64,000 bases of DNA from positions 62,001 to 126,000 of the forward strand of contig CBIHNI010000001.1 of assembly GCA_966211455.1 (NCBI GenBank), read 5' to 3'. The DNA is from 21-14-0-10-47-8 sp966211455. Lineage in GTDB: Bacteria; Bdellovibrionota; Bdellovibrionia; Bdellovibrionales; Bdellovibrionaceae. A program made the position numbers and the translations under genes. How positions within the stretch are numbered: the first letter of the stretch is position 1; each line of letters begins with the position of its first letter. Shown here in pieces: positions 34,582 to 43,588 of this stretch. The notes beneath the pieces are model-generated. The model was not told the origin of the DNA, did no database searches, and was given only the letters and a program-made list of their open reading frames with translations.

Positions 34582-36222
34582 TTACGCTTTCGCCGCTTTT
34601 GCAGGCGCCGCAGTTTTACGATCATGCATGAAAATCTGCTGTAGAATGATCCCAGACAGAGTGTTGATAAAGATATAAAGAGTCAGTCCCGCCGGCAGAT
34701 TGATCATCATCACGGCGAAAATCAGAGGCAAGAACTGCATCACTTTCGCTTGTGTCGGATCCATCGTCGTCGGAGTAATTTTTTGCTGCACGTACATACA
34801 AGCCGCCATCAAGATCGGCAAAACATAGAATGGATCTTTGATGCTGAGATCATGGATCCATCCAAAGAATGGCGCTTGATAAAGTTCGATGCTTTGACCC
34901 AAGACGCGATACAGGGCGAAGAAAATCGGAAGCTGCAACAGCATCGGCAAACATCCACCCAATGGATTGACCTTGTGTTCTTTCCACAAAGACATCATCT
35001 CGCGGTTCATCGCTTGCGGATCGTCTTTGTAGCGTTCACGCAAAGCTGTGATCATCGGCTGCATCTTTTGCATTTTCTTGGTCGAACGGAAAGTCGTGAT
35101 ATTCAAAGGTAGAACCAAGATACGAACCAAAAGCGTCAGCAAAATGATCGCTAAGCCCCAGTTCGGAATGATCGAGTGGAACCATTGCATGGTGTACAAA
35201 AGCCAGCGACCGATTGTCGCAAAGAAACCCAGATCCACCACTTTTGAAAGATCCTTATCGATCTTTTCCAAAGTCGGAACGGACTTGCCGCCCGAATACG
35301 CGATCCATTTCAGGTCCATCGTGTTTTTACCATTGGCAGCCGGCTTGTAAACCATCTGCGCAATCAATTCACCCGCACCTTTGCCGCCGTGAACTTTCGC
35401 TTCCGGTGCAATTTCAGATTTATCCAAAACCGCCGAAGCAAAGTACTGGGATCCGATCCCCAACAAAGTCACATTCGGAAAGCTTTGTTCGATTTTATCC
35501 GAAGCCGCTGAAGAGTGAAGGCGCTCTTCCGTTCCCGAGTGAATAACAACGAAATCTTGTACTTCCAAAGTCGGCATAAAGATGCTGTGAGAAATTTCAC
35601 CCAAAGATTTTTCCGCCAAGCTGACGGTCAAACCCGGAAATGTCGTATCGACATTTTCAACCAAGACTGAATTGTGAAGGGCCCCGGTTGTCGCGTCGAT
35701 TTCAAGCGTGCGACGAACGGTCGCTGAACCGACTTTCGCCGTTCCTTCAAATTGGTTCTCACCTTTTTGAGTGATCTCGAAATCCAAAACGTCAGCCGAA
35801 CCTACCGCCGCCATTTCATAAAGAGAGTGCTTTTCGCTGACTCCCAATTTCAAAGGCTCGTGATGGCGATCGGTGTTGTTTTTCAAAGTGACGTGTTTCA
35901 AACCCATCCCTTTCGAAGAAATTTCGAAAGACATTTCCGAGTTTTCATACTTCAGGGTTTTTTCTTCTTTTACAGTCGACGCCGCAACCGGAGCGGCTGC
36001 GGCTGCAGTTCCTGCCGCTGTCTCTGTGGATTTCTCTGGGGAAGCTGGGGTTTCAAGACCCTGAGCAGCCGTCGGATTTGCTGGAGCCGTCGCTGCGGCT
36101 GGAGCTTGTTGATTGCCGTACTTGTTTTTCAAATAAGATTGCCAAGCAACGAAGAAAACCCCCACCAAAACGGCAGCAAGAAGGGTCTTTTTATCCATAA
36201 AATTATTATTCTGATTGTCCAT
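34582..36222 (-). CDS. yidC: Membrane protein insertase YidC
   Basis: Inserts and folds inner-membrane proteins, alone or with Sec; 546 residues from ATG 36222. An N-terminal membrane helix (TLLAAVLVGVFFVAW) is followed by an Ala/Pro/Thr-rich linker, the periplasmic P1 domain, and the conserved C-terminal membrane core with NWGLAIILLTLLVRILVLPL, which contains the family arginine. An upstream in-frame Met at 36264 is rejected because GAGGT precedes ATG 36222. It overlaps the end of yidD by 17 bases. Confidence 0.96.
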   Translation of the reverse strand: MDNQNNNFMDKKTLLAAVLVGVFFVAWQSYLKNKYGNQQAPAAATAPANPTAAQGLETPASPEKSTETAAGTAAAAAPVAASTVKEEKTLKYENSEMSFEISSKGMGLKHVTLKNNTDRHHEPLKLGVSEKHSLYEMAAVGSADVLDFEITQKGENQFEGTAKVGSATVRRTLEIDATTGALHNSVLVENVDTTFPGLTVSLAEKSLGEISHSIFMPTLEVQDFVVIHSGTEERLHSSAASDKIEQSFPNVTLLGIGSQYFASAVLDKSEIAPEAKVHGGKGAGELIAQMVYKPAANGKNTMDLKWIAYSGGKSVPTLEKIDKDLSKVVDLGFFATIGRWLLYTMQWFHSIIPNWGLAIILLTLLVRILVLPLNITTFRSTKKMQKMQPMITALRERYKDDPQAMNREMMSLWKEHKVNPLGGCLPMLLQLPIFFALYRVLGQSIELYQAPFFGWIHDLSIKDPFYVLPILMAACMYVQQKITPTTMDPTQAKVMQFLPLIFAVMMINLPAGLTLYIFINTLSGIILQQIFMHDRKTAAPAKAAKA

Positions 36223-36445
36223 GATGACCTCGGCAAGGAAGTGGATCGTAGCCACAGCCACCACCAGGGCGGCATCTTGATATACGATGAAGAGTCAGAG
36301 TTGTGGCTTTCAGTGGAGAGTATTGTTGAAAGGCTTGGACTGCGTATTCAGAGCAGCTGGGTTCAAAGCGACAGGCGCCGCCGAGCCATGCTGTTGCCAA
36401 AGTTCGGTAGAAACCAATCGCAAAAAGAGCCGCGTTCCTAATCAA
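36206..36445 (-). CDS. yidD: Membrane protein insertion efficiency factor YidD
   Basis: Small protein always linked to rnpA and yidC. The core CRFEPSCSEYAVQAF, then ISRCRPGGGCGYDPLP, matches YidD with its conserved cysteines and GGGxGxDP block. The start is unclear because no ATG lies near the family N-terminus. TTG 36445 gives 79 residues, the usual length, and overlaps the rnpA stop region. The open frame extends to 36562 with an ATG inside rnpA, and another TTG is at 36475. Confidence 0.8.
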   Translation of the reverse strand: MIRNAALFAIGFYRTLATAWLGGACRFEPSCSEYAVQAFQQYSPLKATTLTLHRISRCRPGGGCGYDPLPCRGHHGQSE

Positions 36446-36788
36446 AAAAACGCCGGATTTGTTCCAAAGTTGCAAAAAACTGTTGAGCCTCGAGGTCCTT
36501 AAAGAATCCTTCTGGCTGCGATCGAAACACCAAGTTAAGGTCGAATTCGGGATTAAATCCATCAGTCGCTGCTTTTCGAAAGTACTCGCGCGTCCATCTT
36601 TTCAACCGGTTACGGATCACAGCAGATCCCACTTTGCGGCCGATCGTACAGCCGTACCGTAGATGTCCAAGTTGATTCTTGCGATAAGCCAGAACCAACC
36701 AGGGACTGAGAGTCTTTCTTTTTCCTTTTTTTTGAATCTCGAGAAAGTCCGAGCTTCGTTTCAGTCCAGAAGCTTTCTTATTTTCCAC
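36438..36788 (-). CDS. rnpA: Ribonuclease P protein component
   Basis: Protein subunit of RNase P, which matures tRNA 5' ends; 116 residues. The RNR signature is clear in GRKVGSAVIRNRLKRWTRE (near residue 50), and the basic N-terminus fits the family. It starts 11 bases inside the end of rpmH and its end overlaps yidD, the compact rpmH-rnpA-yidD-yidC arrangement found near many bacterial origins. Confidence 0.95.
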   Translation of the reverse strand: MENKKASGLKRSSDFLEIQKKGKRKTLSPWLVLAYRKNQLGHLRYGCTIGRKVGSAVIRNRLKRWTREYFRKAATDGFNPEFDLNLVFRSQPEGFFKDLEAQQFFATLEQIRRFFD

Positions 36789-36930
36789 TCGAAGAAACTG
36801 TCAATCGTTTGCGGCCTTTAGCGCGACGACGAGACAAAACGGTGCGGCCATCTTTTGACGCCATACGAGCGCGAAAGCCGTGAGCTGATTTTCTTTTCTT
36901 TTTCTTTGGTTGATACGTTCTTTTACTCAT
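36778..36930 (-). CDS. rpmH: 50S ribosomal protein L34
   Basis: A 50-residue basic ribosomal protein, read directly from the minus strand. It begins MSKRTYQPKKKKRKSAHGF, followed by RARMASKDGRTVLSRRRAKG, the L34 signature, and ends SSSGK. L34 sits near the exit-tunnel region of the 50S subunit. It is the first gene of the unit leading to jag, divergent from dnaA, and has a good promoter upstream. Confidence 0.96.
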   Translation of the reverse strand: MSKRTYQPKKKKRKSAHGFRARMASKDGRTVLSRRRAKGRKRLTVSSSGK

Positions 36931-36995
36931 TCTAGAACTCCCGCGTTACGACGAATGACGTCTGTCTTAGTTTTTAAACTTATGCAAGGGCCGGG

Positions 36996-37024
36996 ATAAA
37001 ACCATATCGCATCAATCTGGTCAA
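36996..37024 (-). promoter_or_regulatory. Promoter of the rpmH-rnpA-yidD-yidC-jag unit
   Basis: On the minus strand TTGACC (37019-37024) and TTTTAT (36996-37001) are exactly 17 bases apart, upstream of rpmH by about 65 bases. This is the best sigma-70-like match found in the window. Confidence 0.6.
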
Positions 37025-37065
37025 TACTTGTCATTGTGGAAAACTCGGTTGAAATAACCCCTCCC

Positions 37066-37079
37066 CCCTGATATCAGGG
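37066..37079. promoter_or_regulatory. 14-bp palindrome upstream of dnaA
   Basis: CCCTGATATCAGGG is a perfect palindrome 34 bases before the dnaA GTG. A DnaA-box-like TGTGGAAAA lies at 37035-37043. The palindrome may be a binding site for a regulator of dnaA; there is no T-run for termination. Confidence 0.5.
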
Positions 37080-37113
37080 CCCTTCCGTAACACGAGCTCA
37101 GGGGGAAAAGCGC

Positions 37114-38553
37114 GTGACCACTGTTCAATTTGAACCAAATACAGGTCTTGATGCTGGCTTTTGGGAAGATATCAAAAGACGAATCAAAGCCCGTAATAAA
37201 GAGAACAAGTCGATCGAGACTTGGCTGGATCCTGTTTCCTATGTGGAAACTGTGGGGACACCAACGCTTCCACGATTGATTTTAGGGGTGCCTAGCGCCC
37301 TTCATCAGTATTTTGTCGTCGAAAATCTCTTGGATAAAATCTATGCCGAGGTGGCCGATCTTTTAAAGAAGGACTTCGAAGTCGATCTGGTTGTCACCGG
37401 AATGAAGGCTTTGGAGCCCGCGAACCTCAGTGATGCGTTTTCCGCTCACGAAAAGATTCAGGCACCTATTCAGCAGATGATGTCGGCTACCCCATCAATG
37501 TCCCCAAATCCTCCTCCAAAAGTGGACCTTTTGAATGTGGATTATACTTTCTCTACGTTTGTGGTGGGTCGAAACACCGAATTCGCCCATGCGGCCTCTT
37601 ATAATGTCGCGCAAAATCCGGGGGCTGAGGGTTACAATCCTCTGTTTATCTGCGGTCCAGTTGGAATGGGTAAAACCCACTTGCTGCATGCGGTGGGAAA
37701 TCACATCCGCACGACCCACCCCTATTTAAAGATCATGTACATCAGCGCCGAGAAGTTTTTGAACGAGTGCGTTTCGTCGATTCGTCGCTACGAAATGGAT
37801 AAGTTCCGCCAGAAATATCGCGATACACCGGATGTTTTGATGGTGGATGACGTGCAAATGATCGGGAAAACCGAAGCCATTCAGGAAGAGTTCTTCCACA
37901 CAATCAACTCGTTTATTGAGCGTAAGCGTCAAGTTGTGATCGCGGCCGATCGTATGCCGAAGGATATCCTGGGATTGGAAGATCGCAACCGATCTCGTTT
38001 GGAATGGGGCCTGATTGCGGACATTTCGATGCCGGATCTGGAAACCCGCGTTGCGATTCTTCGTTATAAATCCGAGAAAATGAACCTTCGCCTGCCAGAA
38101 GAGGTGGTCAATTACATCGCGCGGATATCCAAACGCTCGATCCGAGAGCTTGAAGGCAACCTGAAAAAAGTAAAAATGTTCAGTGAACTTCAGGGTTTAT
38201 CTATTGATATCGAGTTGGCTCGTCGAGTTTTGGCTACTCACGAAACCCAAACCACAATTTCGGTCGAGGATATCCAAAAGATGGTGGCGGACCACTTTAA
38301 GGTGAAGATTTCGGACCTGAAATCGACGACTCGTGCGAAACAGATCGTCGTTCCTCGGCAAACCGCGATGTATTTGATCAAACGAACTTTGGACAAATCT
38401 TTGGTGGATATTGGCCGTGCTTTCGGCGGAAAAGATCACACGACAGTCATGAACGCGATGGATCGTGTCGAGTTTCTACTTTCGAAAGATATGGATTTTA
38501 AGAATGATCTCGATGAGTTAACGACCAGAATCCACAATATCACAGGGGTGTGA
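37114..38553 (+). CDS. dnaA: Chromosomal replication initiator DnaA
   Basis: DnaA binds DnaA boxes at oriC, melts the origin and loads helicase; 479 residues. Domain I is at about 10-90, followed by a linker. AAA+ Walker A GPVGMGKT is at 181-188 and Walker B contains VLMVDDVQMI. The C-terminal DNA-binding signature GGKDHTTVMNAMDR is intact. It starts at GTG 37114, preceded by AGGGGGAAAA at about seven bases. It is divergent from rpmH and followed by the oriC region. DnaA-box-like sequences upstream suggest autoregulation. Confidence 0.98.
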   Translation: MTTVQFEPNTGLDAGFWEDIKRRIKARNKENKSIETWLDPVSYVETVGTPTLPRLILGVPSALHQYFVVENLLDKIYAEVADLLKKDFEVDLVVTGMKALEPANLSDAFSAHEKIQAPIQQMMSATPSMSPNPPPKVDLLNVDYTFSTFVVGRNTEFAHAASYNVAQNPGAEGYNPLFICGPVGMGKTHLLHAVGNHIRTTHPYLKIMYISAEKFLNECVSSIRRYEMDKFRQKYRDTPDVLMVDDVQMIGKTEAIQEEFFHTINSFIERKRQVVIAADRMPKDILGLEDRNRSRLEWGLIADISMPDLETRVAILRYKSEKMNLRLPEEVVNYIARISKRSIRELEGNLKKVKMFSELQGLSIDIELARRVLATHETQTTISVEDIQKMVADHFKVKISDLKSTTRAKQIVVPRQTAMYLIKRTLDKSLVDIGRAFGGKDHTTVMNAMDRVEFLLSKDMDFKNDLDELTTRIHNITGV

Positions 38554-38573
38554 ATGTGGAGACTGTACAACTT

Positions 38574-38758
38574 TGTGGAGAAGTTTGAGGAAGATTCTGA
38601 GGATTGAGCTTATCCCCGGTTTTTGAGATTTTGGGTCTCGATTCACTGCAGGGTTTATCCACGGAATTTCTTTTGAATTTACAGGAGCTTAGTTCGTTTG
38701 TTACGTTTTCCACGCTCCTAATACTACTACTAGTTTTATATATATAGATTATTAGTTC
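38574..38758 (+). other. Replication origin oriC
   Basis: The 233-base dnaA-dnaN gap holds DnaA-box-like sites: TGTGGAGAA (38574-38582), TTATCCCCG (38610-38618), TTATCCACG (38655-38663, one base from consensus) and TTTTCCACG (38706-38714). The last is followed by a short GC step (CTCC), then TAATACTACTACTAG (38719-38733), a run of trinucleotides like the DnaA-trio element, then an AT-only stretch TTTTATATATATAG (38734-38747). This is the order of a bacterial basal unwinding system. Unwinding activity is inferred. Confidence 0.82.
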
Positions 38759-38786
38759 TTAAGAGGACTGTAAGTCAGGGGTTTAT

Positions 38787-39896
38787 ATGAAAATTGAAAT
38801 CGAAAAAAAAGACCTGATGAATCTGATCGGCAAGACTCAGAATATTGTCGAAAAAAGAAACACCATGCCTGTCCTGATGAATGTTCTTTTGGATGCAGAC
38901 CAAAATGAGCTGCGTGTTTTCGCAACAGATCTCGAAGTCAGTCTGACTGACACCGTGAAAGTGAAAGTTGTTCAAGCTGGTAAAGTTGCAGTTTCCGCAA
39001 AGAGCCTTTTTGAAATCGCGAAAGAATTATCAGAAGGAATCATTCAGCTTCATCGTAAAGACAACAATTGGTTGGAAATCAAACAGGGAAAATATCTTTC
39101 GAAAATCGTTGGTATCAGCGCTGAAGAATATCCTGTGTTCCCGACTTATTCTGGAAATAACTTTTTGAAAATCGATTCAGAAGTTTTAAGCGACATGATT
39201 GATAAAACAATCTACTCGGTTTCAAACGATGAAACCCGATACCATTTGAATGGCGTTTACTTTGAACAGAAGAATGATGCTGGATACACGATGGTTGCGA
39301 CCGACGGTCACCGTTTGTGTTTGGTGAATCGTCAAATCCCATCGGCAAAAGGCATCGCGGCCGGACAGGGTGTGATCATTCCTCGTAAGGGTTTGCACGA
39401 AATCAAAAAACTTCTGGAATCTTTGTCTGGAGAATTTGAACTGGCGATCGAAGGTTCACAGCTGATCGTTCGAAAAGATTCGACCACATTGATGATCCGT
39501 CTGATTGAAGGAAAATATCCGAACTATCAACAGTTCATTCCGTCAAAGCTGACTCAGAAAATTCGCATCAATCGCGAAGCTTTCCTGACTTCATTAAAGC
39601 GCGTATCTTTGCTTGCCAATCACAAATCCAAAGCGGTGACGTTGTCTTTGACAAACGGTCGCATGGAAATCGCTTCGAACAACCCAGAACTGGGTGACGC
39701 GAAAGAAGAAATTGAAGTTGGTTACGAAGGTAAAGATATGAAAATTGGTTTCAACGCCAAATACATCACCGATGTCTTAAACGCCATCAATGATGAAGAG
39801 GTCGATTTCGAAATCAACGATCAGCTTTCACCAGGTCTCATGCGACCGCACAACGACCAGTCCTACACCTGCGTCGTCATGCCAATGCGTATTTGA
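38787..39896 (+). CDS. dnaN: DNA polymerase III beta sliding clamp
   Basis: Ring-shaped processivity clamp of the replicative polymerase, 369 residues in three similar domains. Family blocks include ATDLEVSL near residue 50, ATDGHRLCLV near 171 and the C-terminal YTCVVMPMRI, the usual clamp ending. AGGGG precedes the ATG. It is just downstream of oriC and followed by recF after nine bases. Confidence 0.97.
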   Translation: MKIEIEKKDLMNLIGKTQNIVEKRNTMPVLMNVLLDADQNELRVFATDLEVSLTDTVKVKVVQAGKVAVSAKSLFEIAKELSEGIIQLHRKDNNWLEIKQGKYLSKIVGISAEEYPVFPTYSGNNFLKIDSEVLSDMIDKTIYSVSNDETRYHLNGVYFEQKNDAGYTMVATDGHRLCLVNRQIPSAKGIAAGQGVIIPRKGLHEIKKLLESLSGEFELAIEGSQLIVRKDSTTLMIRLIEGKYPNYQQFIPSKLTQKIRINREAFLTSLKRVSLLANHKSKAVTLSLTNGRMEIASNNPELGDAKEEIEVGYEGKDMKIGFNAKYITDVLNAINDEEVDFEINDQLSPGLMRPHNDQSYTCVVMPMRI

Positions 39897-39905
39897 TAGG
39901 TTTTC

Positions 39906-41027
39906 TTGATTCAAGCTCTTCAACTTTATCAGTTTCGAAACTTCGCTGAAGGCGTGGCTCGTTTTTCTCCGAAGGTGAATATCTTTCTGGGCGAGAATGG
40001 CCAAGGGAAGTCGAATTTGCTTGAGGCGATTTCGCTTCTGACAACCGGTCAGTCCTTTCGTTACGCCGATAATGAGAATTTTTTGAAATTTGGTGCGCAG
40101 GAAGCTTTTCTGAAAGCGAAAGCGATCCATGGCGATTTGGAATATGAACTTCAGCTGAATATTTTAAAATCTCGTAAGAGCCATCAGATGAATGGCAAGA
40201 AGACCACGGCGCAAGAATTATCGAAGCGGTTTCCCAGCGTGATCTTTTCGCCTGAAAGTCTGGCGGCGATCAAAGAAGGCGCGGATCAGCGTCGGCAGTT
40301 GGTCGATGAATTGATCGTCAGCTTTCATCCTCGAAATGTGGATTTAGTTGGGGAATTCCGCCGAGCCTTGAAAACTCGGAACAAAGTTTTGAAGAATTAC
40401 GTCGCTGGTGACGTTCCACGGGGCGAAACCGAGGCTTTGCTTGAAAGTTTGAACCCTAGCTTCCTGCGACTGGCGGTCGAACTCACCAATCAGCGCCTAG
40501 AGGCTGTCAGAGCCATCTACAAGGACTTCAATCAGGCCATGCAGTATATTTCCAATCGCGAGACTGTGGATATCTCGGTGGACTATGTGATTTCGGATCA
40601 GCATGCGCTGAATTTTCAGTCAAAAGACATCGAAATTCTGCTCGCAAAACGCATGAAAGAGCTGCATGATGCGGAGCTTGCGAGTGGCGCGTCATTAGTG
40701 GGTCCACAGAAGCATGATGTGGTCTTCCTATATGGTGAAAATGACTCGAGATTTTACTGCTCGCAAGGACAGCAAAGAGCCCTCATATTATCTTTCAAAA
40801 TGGCTCAGATCGTGTATCATAGGCGGATTCATGGATCCTACCCCGCACTGATGCTCGATGATGTTTTATCTGAGCTAGATGCGGAAAAGCGGGACTCCTT
40901 GATCCGATTTTTGAGTGATATCAACACTCAAATTTTTATCACAACCACAGATTTCACTCTGCCGGGCAGTTTGAAATCTGAAGACTGCGCTGTACTCAAG
41001 ATACGCGAAGGTCAGATCCAGAGTTAG
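39906..41027 (+). CDS. recF: DNA replication/repair protein RecF
   Basis: SMC-like ATPase that helps load RecA at gaps; 373 residues. Walker A GENGQGKS is at 29-36, and the signature and Walker B region SQGQQRALILSFKMAQI followed by LMLDDVLSELD is intact. The start is TTG 39906, which gives the expected N-terminus IQALQLYQFRNF; no ATG fits. It is in the dnaA-dnaN-recF-gyrB-gyrA order. Confidence 0.95.
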   Translation: MIQALQLYQFRNFAEGVARFSPKVNIFLGENGQGKSNLLEAISLLTTGQSFRYADNENFLKFGAQEAFLKAKAIHGDLEYELQLNILKSRKSHQMNGKKTTAQELSKRFPSVIFSPESLAAIKEGADQRRQLVDELIVSFHPRNVDLVGEFRRALKTRNKVLKNYVAGDVPRGETEALLESLNPSFLRLAVELTNQRLEAVRAIYKDFNQAMQYISNRETVDISVDYVISDQHALNFQSKDIEILLAKRMKELHDAELASGASLVGPQKHDVVFLYGENDSRFYCSQGQQRALILSFKMAQIVYHRRIHGSYPALMLDDVLSELDAEKRDSLIRFLSDINTQIFITTTDFTLPGSLKSEDCAVLKIREGQIQS

Positions 41028-41134
41028 TCGGCTTCACCAAAAAATTTGGAGGGCCGATCGGGATCTTCGACACCGATGAATCTTGGGCAGCCACAAAGGT
41101 ATCGCAAAGAAGCGGTACTGGAGAGTGAGGCGAC

Positions 41135-43570
41135 ATGAGCGAATCGAATGTACCTACGAACCAACCGGTTCAGGGGAATTATGGTGCGGAATCTATTCAG
41201 GTTCTAGAAGGGCTTGAAGCTGTTCGAAAGCGTCCCGGTATGTATATCGGCGATACGGGCTTTCGCGGATTTCATCACCTTGTGTACGAAATCGTGGATA
41301 ACTCGGTTGACGAAGCGTTGGCTGGGCATTGCAAGCGCATCAACATCACAATCAACACCGACGAATCCATCACGGTTGAAGATGATGGTCGCGGGATTCC
41401 TGTCGACACCCATAAAACTGGAAAATCAACTCTTGAAGTTGTAATGACCGTTCTGCATGCCGGAGGAAAATTCGATGGCGGCGGTTATAAGGTTTCCGGC
41501 GGTCTTCATGGTGTCGGCGCTTCGGTCGTGAATGCTCTTTCGTCTCGCGTTCGGGTCGAAGTTCACCGCCAAGGCGGTGTTTACGAACAAATTTATCATA
41601 AGGGCGTTCCTGAAGGCCCGGCGAAACGCATTGGCGATTCGAATAAAACCGGAACAAAAACAAATTTCAAACCTGACCGCGAAATTTTCAAAGATGAAAC
41701 GATCAGCTTTGATTTCAATTACCTGACCAATCGTTTGCGCGAATTGGCTTTCCTGAACGCCGGTCTTTACATCGGCATCACGGACGAGCGAAACGCGAAA
41801 AAAAATGAATTTCAATTTTCGAACGGTATTGCCGAGTTCGTTAAATTCATGAATCAAAGTAAGAAATCCCTGCACAATGACGTGATTTACTTTAAAGGCG
41901 AAAAAGACGGCGTTGAAGCTGAGATCGCCATGCAGTGGAACGATTCTTACTCGGAATCTATTTTCTCTTATTGCAATAACATCAATACTCACGAAGGCGG
42001 AACTCACTTGATCGGCTTCCGTGGGGCGCTGACGCGAACGACGAATGCCTACGCTCAGGATAAAAATCTTTTAAAGGATCTGAAAGTTTCTTTGGAAGGT
42101 GAAGATATCCGCGAAGGCTTAGCGGCGGTCGTTTCGGTGAAAGTTCGTGAGCCACAATTCGAAGGACAGACGAAAACCAAACTTGGAAATACCGAAGTTA
42201 AAGGGATCGTCGAATCGCTTGTGAACGATAAACTTGCAGACTTTTTGGATCGCAATCCGTCGGTCGCAAAAAACGTGATCGGAAAATCTGTTGAGGCAGC
42301 CCGCGCACGCGAAGCTGCCAGAAAAGCTCGTGAGCTGACACGACGTAAGACGGCGCTAGATGGCGGATCGTTGCCAGGAAAAATGGCCGATTGCCAAGAG
42401 CGAGATCCGGCACTTTGTGAACTGTATCTGGTCGAGGGTGACTCGGCGGGTGGATCTGCAAAGATGGCCCGCAATCGCAAGACGCAGGCGATTTTGCCTT
42501 TGAAAGGTAAAATCCTGAACGTTGAAAAGGCCCGCTTTGATAAAATGCTTTCCAACGAAGAGATCAAAATGATGATTTCAGCCTTGGGAACGGGAATCGG
42601 GAAAGATCACGTCAATGTCGACAAGATTCGTTATCATAAAATTATCATCATGACCGATGCGGACGTGGACGGGTCGCACATTCGCACCCTGCTTTTGACT
42701 TTCTTCTATCGTCAGATGCCAGACGCGCTTGAACGCGGTTACATCTACATTGCTCAGCCACCTTTGTACCGAGCAAAAAAAGGCAGCCAAGAAGTTTATC
42801 TAAAAGACGACGCGGCTTTGACCGAATTCTTGCTGGGCCTGGGTTTGAACGGAGTGAAAATTCCTTCAGCGAAAAAGGCTTTGGCGGAAAATGATTTGAA
42901 AAAAATGATCCTGAATATTCAGCGCTTCAATCACATCTTGAAAGCGTCTTCAGCCAAGTACGATCCGGATATTCTTTACTTCTTGATCAGTAAAGTGGCC
43001 GATCACGAAGAAGTCATGTCGGGAGAAAAAAATCTGCAACAAACTTTGGAAGACCTACAGGCTTGGGTGAAGAACAATCCAAGTCGCGGCATCACCGAAG
43101 TGAAATCAAGCACCCGAAAAGAAGGCGACAAAGCGATTGCGACGATCAATACCGTTCGCTATGCAGACCGCATGACGACCCAGATTTCGAGCGACACATT
43201 GAAAACTCCAGAATGGACCGAGCTGATGACCCTTTGGGGTCAGATCCAAGGCGTTTCTCTTTTGCCGGTGTCGGTGCAAATCGATAAATCCGAGCAGTCG
43301 TTTGAAGATTACACAAGCTTCTATGATTACGTGATCGAGAACACAAAAAAGGGTTACTACATCCAGCGATACAAGGGATTGGGAGAAATGAATCCAGAGC
43401 AGCTTTGGGAAACCACGCTGAATCCGGAAAACCGCATTCTTCTGCAGGTCAATATCGACGACGCGGTGGCGGCGGACGAAACATTCTCGGTCCTGATGGG
43501 TGAGCACGTGGAACCACGCCGAAAATTCATTCACGACAATGCATTGATGGTCAAAGGCCTCGACGTTTAA
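41135..43570 (+). CDS. gyrB: DNA gyrase subunit B
   Basis: ATPase subunit of gyrase, which introduces negative supercoils; 811 residues. The ATP-binding region shows EIVDNSVDEALAGHC and GGKFDGGGYKVSGGLHGVG. The TOPRIM domain has EGDSAGGSAK and TDADVDGSHI. Its length shows the extra domain of about 160 residues inside the TOPRIM/C-terminal part, as in E. coli (804) and unlike the short B. subtilis form. The C-terminal RYKGLGEMNPEQLWETT contacts GyrA. It is 18 bases before gyrA. Confidence 0.98.
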   Translation: MSESNVPTNQPVQGNYGAESIQVLEGLEAVRKRPGMYIGDTGFRGFHHLVYEIVDNSVDEALAGHCKRINITINTDESITVEDDGRGIPVDTHKTGKSTLEVVMTVLHAGGKFDGGGYKVSGGLHGVGASVVNALSSRVRVEVHRQGGVYEQIYHKGVPEGPAKRIGDSNKTGTKTNFKPDREIFKDETISFDFNYLTNRLRELAFLNAGLYIGITDERNAKKNEFQFSNGIAEFVKFMNQSKKSLHNDVIYFKGEKDGVEAEIAMQWNDSYSESIFSYCNNINTHEGGTHLIGFRGALTRTTNAYAQDKNLLKDLKVSLEGEDIREGLAAVVSVKVREPQFEGQTKTKLGNTEVKGIVESLVNDKLADFLDRNPSVAKNVIGKSVEAARAREAARKARELTRRKTALDGGSLPGKMADCQERDPALCELYLVEGDSAGGSAKMARNRKTQAILPLKGKILNVEKARFDKMLSNEEIKMMISALGTGIGKDHVNVDKIRYHKIIIMTDADVDGSHIRTLLLTFFYRQMPDALERGYIYIAQPPLYRAKKGSQEVYLKDDAALTEFLLGLGLNGVKIPSAKKALAENDLKKMILNIQRFNHILKASSAKYDPDILYFLISKVADHEEVMSGEKNLQQTLEDLQAWVKNNPSRGITEVKSSTRKEGDKAIATINTVRYADRMTTQISSDTLKTPEWTELMTLWGQIQGVSLLPVSVQIDKSEQSFEDYTSFYDYVIENTKKGYYIQRYKGLGEMNPEQLWETTLNPENRILLQVNIDDAVAADETFSVLMGEHVEPRRKFIHDNALMVKGLDV

Positions 43571-43588
43571 GGAAAATAGGAAATCGCT

